Of a DNA stretch of 47,801 nt, positions 43,988 through 47,801 are shown one piece after another; position 1 is the stretch's first letter; each line of letters begins with the position of its first letter. The notes below the pieces were generated by a model. It was not told the DNA's origin, ran no database searches, and worked only from the letters and a program-made list of their open reading frames with translations. The DNA is from Bacillus sp. FJAT-27264 (lineage in GTDB: Bacteria > Bacillota > Bacilli > Paenibacillales > Paenibacillaceae), in contig NZ_MAQW01000023.1 of the NCBI RefSeq assembly GCF_001682855.1, forward strand, positions 1-47,801, given 5' to 3'. Position numbers and translations under genes: made by a program.

Positions 43988-44047
43988 GATCAGACCTGAG
44001 CCGAAGAAAAATAATCATTTATCTATTCTAAAGGGATGTGGGCCGCA

Positions 44048-45124
44048 ATGAAGCCTCTCAAAAGGAGCAGACAACTGCACGGATGGCTTGCTACCCTGAT
44101 GCTGGTTATGCTTATACTGGCGGCAACCGGCTGCGGGAGCGGGAAGAAGGATAGCGATGCGGCTGACGCACCCTCACATAAGGGCGACCTTACGCTGGTA
44201 GTCGGTGCCTACAGCGTGGTCAAGGATGCCATGGAAGAAATATTGCCGATCTTCGCCGCCAAATGGAAAGCCGATACGGGGCAGACTCTCGAATTCCAGC
44301 AGTCTTATGAGGCATCAGGAACTCAAGCCCGTGCCATCGCGGGGGGATTCGAGGCGGATGTGACGCTGCTGGCGATGGAGGGAGACGTCGACAAGCTGGT
44401 TAAGGCGGGACTTGTACAGCCGAACTGGAAAAGCAAGGGAGGCGAGGACGGGATGGTCACCCGTTCGGTGGTAGCCCTGGGAACACGGGAAGGCAACCCG
44501 AAGGGCATTCACGGTTTTGTGGATCTGGCGAAGCCGGGGATCAAGGTACTCTACCCTAATCCCAAGACATCCGGCGGTGCCCAGTGGGATATCAATGCCA
44601 TCTACGGGGCGGGCCTGAAGCTGTCTGAGGAGCAGGAAGGGGTCAAGGACCCCGCAATTGCTAAGGCTTTTCTGGAGCGCATACATGCCAATGTGGAGTC
44701 GCTGGACAAAAGCGGCCGGGCATCGATGGCCGCTTTCGAATATGGTGTCGGCGATGTGATCGTCACCTATGAGAACGAGCTGCTCGCCCGGATCGCCAAA
44801 GGGGTCAAATATGAGGTGATTATTCCGCAGGATACCATTCTCATTGAGAACCCGCTGGCGGTTGTGGACAAATACGCAGAGAAGCATGGTACCTGCGAGG
44901 CCGCGGATGCGCTTGTGGCATACCTGCTGACTCCGCAGGCACAGGAAATTTTTGCGAAGCATGGCTTCCGTCCGGTCAATCAACAGGTATATGCTGCGAA
45001 CGAAAGCCATTATCCCGTCCCGAGCGGTCTGTTCGACATCCAGTACCTGGGCGGCTGGAACGAGGTGCGCACCACGCTTTATTCTAAGCGTGGTGTCTGG
45101 TATCAGGTGCTAGCTGGAATTTAA
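44048..45124 (+). CDS. sbp: Sulfate-binding lipoprotein
   Basis: About 358 residues. A basic n-region and hydrophobic stretch lead to a lipobox LAATGC (Cys at about residue 29 from this start), so it is anchored on the outer face of the membrane. The mature part has the sulfate/thiosulfate-binding fold: LTLVVGAYSVVKDAMEEILP, EFQQSYEASGTQARAIAGG, NPKTSGGAQWDINAIYGA and VIVTYENELLA. It feeds CysTWA. An ATG at 44036 is also in frame but sits directly on the ribosome binding site AAAGGG, so 44048 is preferred. A perfect 9-bp dyad lies inside the 3' end of the gene (45071-45094). Confidence 0.93.
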   Translation: MKPLKRSRQLHGWLATLMLVMLILAATGCGSGKKDSDAADAPSHKGDLTLVVGAYSVVKDAMEEILPIFAAKWKADTGQTLEFQQSYEASGTQARAIAGGFEADVTLLAMEGDVDKLVKAGLVQPNWKSKGGEDGMVTRSVVALGTREGNPKGIHGFVDLAKPGIKVLYPNPKTSGGAQWDINAIYGAGLKLSEEQEGVKDPAIAKAFLERIHANVESLDKSGRASMAAFEYGVGDVIVTYENELLARIAKGVKYEVIIPQDTILIENPLAVVDKYAEKHGTCEAADALVAYLLTPQAQEIFAKHGFRPVNQQVYAANESHYPVPSGLFDIQYLGGWNEVRTTLYSKRGVWYQVLAGI

Positions 45125-45271
45125 GATCGGCTCGTTAGATAAGCAGAGTAAAGAGAAATCTGATAACAAGAGCAACCGAAGTCCAAGCCTTCGCCGTAGT
45201 GACGACAGAGCCTTATGTTCGTATCTTATGTTCGTCTTATATGAACGAAACAGAAAATAGACGGAAAATGT

Positions 45272-45310
45272 AGTCGTTCGTAAGGCAATGCGCCTTGTGG
45301 GCGACTTTTT
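45272..45310 (+). terminator. Intrinsic terminator after the sulfate-binding protein gene
   Basis: Nested stems AGTCG / CGACT and AAGGC / GCCTT are followed by TTTTTG. It lies 148 bp after the stop. The gap 45125-45487 otherwise holds a pair of TTATGTTCGT repeats near 45213 and a promoter-like -10 box. Confidence 0.75.
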
Positions 45311-45437
45311 GCATTATCAGATTAGCTAGAATCGTCCGATGGGCTCTTTTTCTGGACTCTTACGATGGGGTAAGCTGTCCCGTGGCCCATGTACTAAGTG
45401 GGTCCTTGGCTTCGTGCAATGGTGCTCCAACCTGTTT

Positions 45438-45443
45438 TATAAT
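45438..45443 (+). promoter_or_regulatory. Perfect -10 box before the PhnP-like gene
   Basis: A consensus TATAAT lies 44 bp before the coding start. The best -35 match at 17 bp (TGCAAT) is poor, so the promoter may need an activator or be weak. Confidence 0.4.
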
Positions 45444-45487
45444 GGGCATACAAGACTTCGTGATATGGACAGAAGGAGAGATAACTG

Positions 45488-46270
45488 ATGGATACATTGG
45501 TGTTTTTGGGTACGGGCGATGCAATGGGAGTTCCACGGGTTTACTGCGGTTGTGAGATCTGCTCGGAGTCGAGAACAGGTGGGCTGAACGCCCGGCTTCG
45601 TTCCTCCGTACTGATTGATAACGGCGGCGAAGGGCTAGTGATTGATTGCGGTCCGGATTGGCGGCGGCAGATGGAAGAACAGGGAATTCGCCATATGCGC
45701 CGCTTGCTGGTGACACATGCTCATTTTGACCATATCGGCGGACTTCCGGAATGGGCGGATGCTTGCCGCTGGATGGGGTATAGAGGTCAGCTCTACGCAC
45801 CTGCAGAGGTTATTCCGGTGATTCAGCGTCAGTATCCTTGGCTGGAAAATCAACTGGAGATGATTCCTTGTGATGAAGGGATCACGATGGACGGTTGGGC
45901 GATAGAGACATGGAGAGTTTGCCATGGGAAAAATGGCTACTCCTATGCTTACCGACTGGAGAAAGAAGGGTATGCGTGGGTTTATTGTCCAGACTCCATT
46001 TCGCTGGGAAAGGAAGAGACCCGGCGTATGCATGATGCCGATCTGCTGGTACTGGGGACAAGCTTCTATTATGAAGCAGCCGAGCTGTCCACCCGGTCTG
46101 TCTATGATATGACAGAGGCGGCAGAACTACTGAAGGAAGTTAAGCCCCGCCGGGCGATTTACACCCACATGTCCCATGATGTTGACTTGCGGAAGGATTA
46201 TATTCTACCGGAGCATGTCACACTGGCGCGGACGGGGATGAGGGTTCCGCTGGGAAGTGCGGTAGAGTGA
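45488..46270 (+). CDS. PhnP-like metallo-beta-lactamase-fold hydrolase
   Basis: 260 residues. The metal-binding motif THAHFDHIGG (His77, His79, Asp81, His82) defines the fold. Near the N-terminus Cys20, Cys22 and Cys25 (CGCEIC) match the extra structural zinc site of PhnP phosphodiesterases. A later Asp (CPDSIS) and a C-terminal His pair (THMSHDVD) complete the metal sites. PhnP cleaves cyclic phosphate esters in phosphonate use, but no other phn genes are in the window, so the substrate here is open. AAGGAGAG lies 9 bp upstream of the ATG. Confidence 0.9.
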   Translation: MDTLVFLGTGDAMGVPRVYCGCEICSESRTGGLNARLRSSVLIDNGGEGLVIDCGPDWRRQMEEQGIRHMRRLLVTHAHFDHIGGLPEWADACRWMGYRGQLYAPAEVIPVIQRQYPWLENQLEMIPCDEGITMDGWAIETWRVCHGKNGYSYAYRLEKEGYAWVYCPDSISLGKEETRRMHDADLLVLGTSFYYEAAELSTRSVYDMTEAAELLKEVKPRRAIYTHMSHDVDLRKDYILPEHVTLARTGMRVPLGSAVE

Positions 46271-46275
46271 GTATA

Positions 46276-46602
46276 GGGAGTAGAGCAGGTATAGGAGTAA
46301 GAGCAGGTATGGGAGTAGAGCAGGTATGGGAGTAGAGCAGGTATGGGAGTAGAGCAGGTATGGGAGTAGAGCAGGTATAGAAGTAGAGCAGGTATAGAAG
46401 TAGAGCAGGTATAGGAGTATAGCAGGTATAGGAGTATAGCAGGTATAGGAGTATAGCAGGTATAGGAGTATAGCAGGTATAGGAGTATAGCAGTTATAGA
46501 TGTAGAGCAGGTATGGGAGTAGAGCAAGTACAGGAGTAGAGCAGGTATGGTAGTAGAGCAGGTATGGTAGTAGAGCAAGTACAGGAGTAGAGCAGGTTGG
46601 CG
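46276..46602 (+). repeat. Tandem array of a 17-bp unit, about 19 copies
   Basis: Units of the form GAGCAGGTATGGGAGTA repeat every 17 bp (one 18-bp step at the start) from just after the PhnP-like gene. Copies differ at a few positions (TATGG, TATAG, TACAG). The unit length is not a multiple of three and no gene runs through it; a long minus-strand frame across it is an artefact of the repeat. A short run of AAGTGCAAG-like units follows at about 46629-46670. Confidence 0.95.
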
Positions 46603-46781
46603 GGTTATAGTAAGTTCAGCAAATATAGCAAGAAGTGCAAAAAGTGCAAGAAGTGCAAGAAGTACAAGTGGAGCAAGTGTGTCAGTAGAGAAGTATGGTA
46701 AGCATGATAAGTAGGGGGGCGAGCAACCAGAGCATGGAGAATCAAGTGATCAGAAAACGCATATAGCAGCATTTATCATTT

Positions 46782-47396
46782 GGCAGTACTAGCAGTACCA
46801 GCAGTACCAGCAGTACCAGCAGTACCAGCAGTACCAGCAGTACCAGCAGTACCAGCAGTACCAGCAGTACCAGCAGTACCAGCAGTACCAGCAGTACCAG
46901 CAGTACCAGCAGTACCAGCAGTACCAGCAGTACCAGCAGTACCAGCAGTACCAGCAGTACCAGCAGTACCAGCAGTACCAGCAGTACCAGCAGTACCAGC
47001 AGTACCAGCAGTACCAGCAGTACCAGCAGTACCAGCAGTACCAGCAGTACCAGCAGTACCAGCAGTACCAGCAGTACCAGCAGTACCAGCAGTACCAGCA
47101 GTACCAGCAGTACCAGCAGTACCAGCAGTACCAGCAGTACCAGCAGTACCAGCAGTACCAGCAGTACCAGCAGTACCAGCAGTACCAGCAGTACCAGCAG
47201 TACCAGCAGTACCAGCAGTACCAGCAGTACCAGCAGTACCAGCAGTACCAGCAGTACCAGCAGTACCAGCAGTACCAGCAGTACCAGCAGTACCAGCAGT
47301 ACCAGCAGTACCAGCAGTACCAGCAGTACCAGCAGTACCAGCAGTACCAGCAGTACCAGCAGTACCAGCAGTACCAGCAGTACCAGCAGTACCAGC
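46782..47396 (+). repeat. Minisatellite: 67 perfect copies of a 9-bp unit
   Basis: AGCAGTACC repeats 67 times without a mismatch from 46791 to 47393, after one degenerate copy (GGCAGTACT). All six frames are open because the unit has no stop codon, giving meaningless tripeptide repeats such as Ala-Val-Pro. No ribosome binding site precedes any candidate start, so it is treated as non-coding. The following 47397-47618 stretch shows no gene or site that I can support. Confidence 0.95.
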
Positions 47397-47618
47397 GTAT
47401 CTACTATATAAGCCGAACAAAAGAAATTAACAAAAGCGAAGATGAGCGAACGGGGAAGTTTGGAACTGTAGGAGCAAAGCGTTCGCCTGAAAGCTTTCCA
47501 TAAGCAAGCTAGCACCTAACACCGGAACATAGAGGGTCGACAGATTTCAACTACTAGAAGCGGTAAATTCCCCTCCACCAGTCGTATTAATAGTGTAAAA
47601 GAGGGGCCACTCCCCAAC

Positions 47619-47801
47619 TAAGGGCATTTTTGTACCTTATTTTTATTGAATATACGATAAGAAGTTAAATAAGGGCATATTTGTATCTTATTTTTCGGAA
47701 AAGCATGTTGGACAGGTGATTTTGGAAGATTTAAGGTACAATATTGCACTTAATCTCCAATAACCCTTAGCTGTAGCGGATTTAAGGTACAAAAATGCCG
47801 T
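47619..47801. repeat. Mirrored intergenic element 2 (truncated by window end)
   Basis: Direct units start at 47619 and 47670 (TAAGGGCAT... twice, 51 bp apart). Inverted units end at 47752 and, by extrapolation, 47803, again 51 bp apart. The units share a loose consensus with element 1 (TAA-n-GG...ATTTT...TACC...TTATTT). The element runs off the window within about two bases of its predicted end, giving a full length near 185 bp. Confidence 0.8.

Noticed and set aside
46198..46578. Minus-strand frame rich in Tyr, Leu and Cys
   Set aside because: It is the 17-bp array read in antisense, with a 17-residue period, and overlaps the end of the PhnP-like gene.
46780..47430. Long reading frames with Ala-Val-Pro, Leu-Val-Leu or Gly-Thr-Ala repeats on both strands
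   Set aside because: They arise because a 9-bp unit without stop codons is open in all frames. No ribosome binding site is present.

Overview
The window looks like chromosome of a Gram-positive, spore-former-type Firmicute, most likely a Paenibacillus. This rests on the gene families present, the strong GGAGG-type ribosome binding sites with frequent TTG starts, the intrinsic terminators, and mirrored intergenic repeats. No phage, insertion sequence, integrase or CRISPR array was seen.

Layout. 1-2749: 3' end of a tRNA gene, then small stress and housekeeping genes (DUF1304 membrane protein, glutathione peroxidase and Ohr, which are divergent around an OhrR-like operator, a cysteine-rich small protein, a DCC-family protein). 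2770-13486: Tad pilus locus 1 (tadZ-tadA-tadB-tadC-flp-tadE-tadG-like-tadE-like-prepilin peptidase-FHA protein). It is classical in that its pilins have G/xxxxE cleavage sites and a peptidase is present. 13522-17187: SDR epimerase, DUF2621 protein, endonuclease IV and PurU. 17428-31014: a second, divergent Tad-like locus (SAF protein, TadZ-like protein with a broken P-loop, divergent TadA-like ATPase, two TadB/C-like membrane proteins, two tiny paralogous membrane peptides, two pseudopilin-like proteins, a small secreted protein, and two large secreted Ig/PKD-repeat proteins). 31042-46270: papain-like amidase, transketolase, PpnP, M14 carboxypeptidase, beta-hydroxyacid dehydrogenase, glucose-6-phosphate isomerase, YigZ/YvyE, TetR regulator, YjbQ, a sulfate ABC transporter (cysT-cysW-cysA, then the binding protein) behind a CymR-like site, and a PhnP-like metallo-hydrolase. 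46271-47801: repeat DNA (17-bp array, 67 perfect copies of a 9-mer, and a mirrored intergenic element).

How the parts relate. Locus 1 has all the parts of a Gram-positive Tad machine except a CpaB/SAF protein. Locus 2 has a SAF protein but no prepilin peptidase, and none of its pilin-like proteins shows a prepilin peptidase site. It is followed by secreted surface-type proteins on the same strand. The best candidate for an undescribed system is therefore locus 2: a Tad-derived envelope machine that seems to work without prepilin processing. The sequence does not show whether it exports or displays the PKD-type proteins; that is inference from gene order.

The second notable observation is a pair of intergenic elements (43743-43926 and 47619 to beyond the window end) with the same design: four ~23-bp units, two direct and two inverted, with the members of each pair exactly 51 bp apart. 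This suggests a structured repeat family of about 184 bp.
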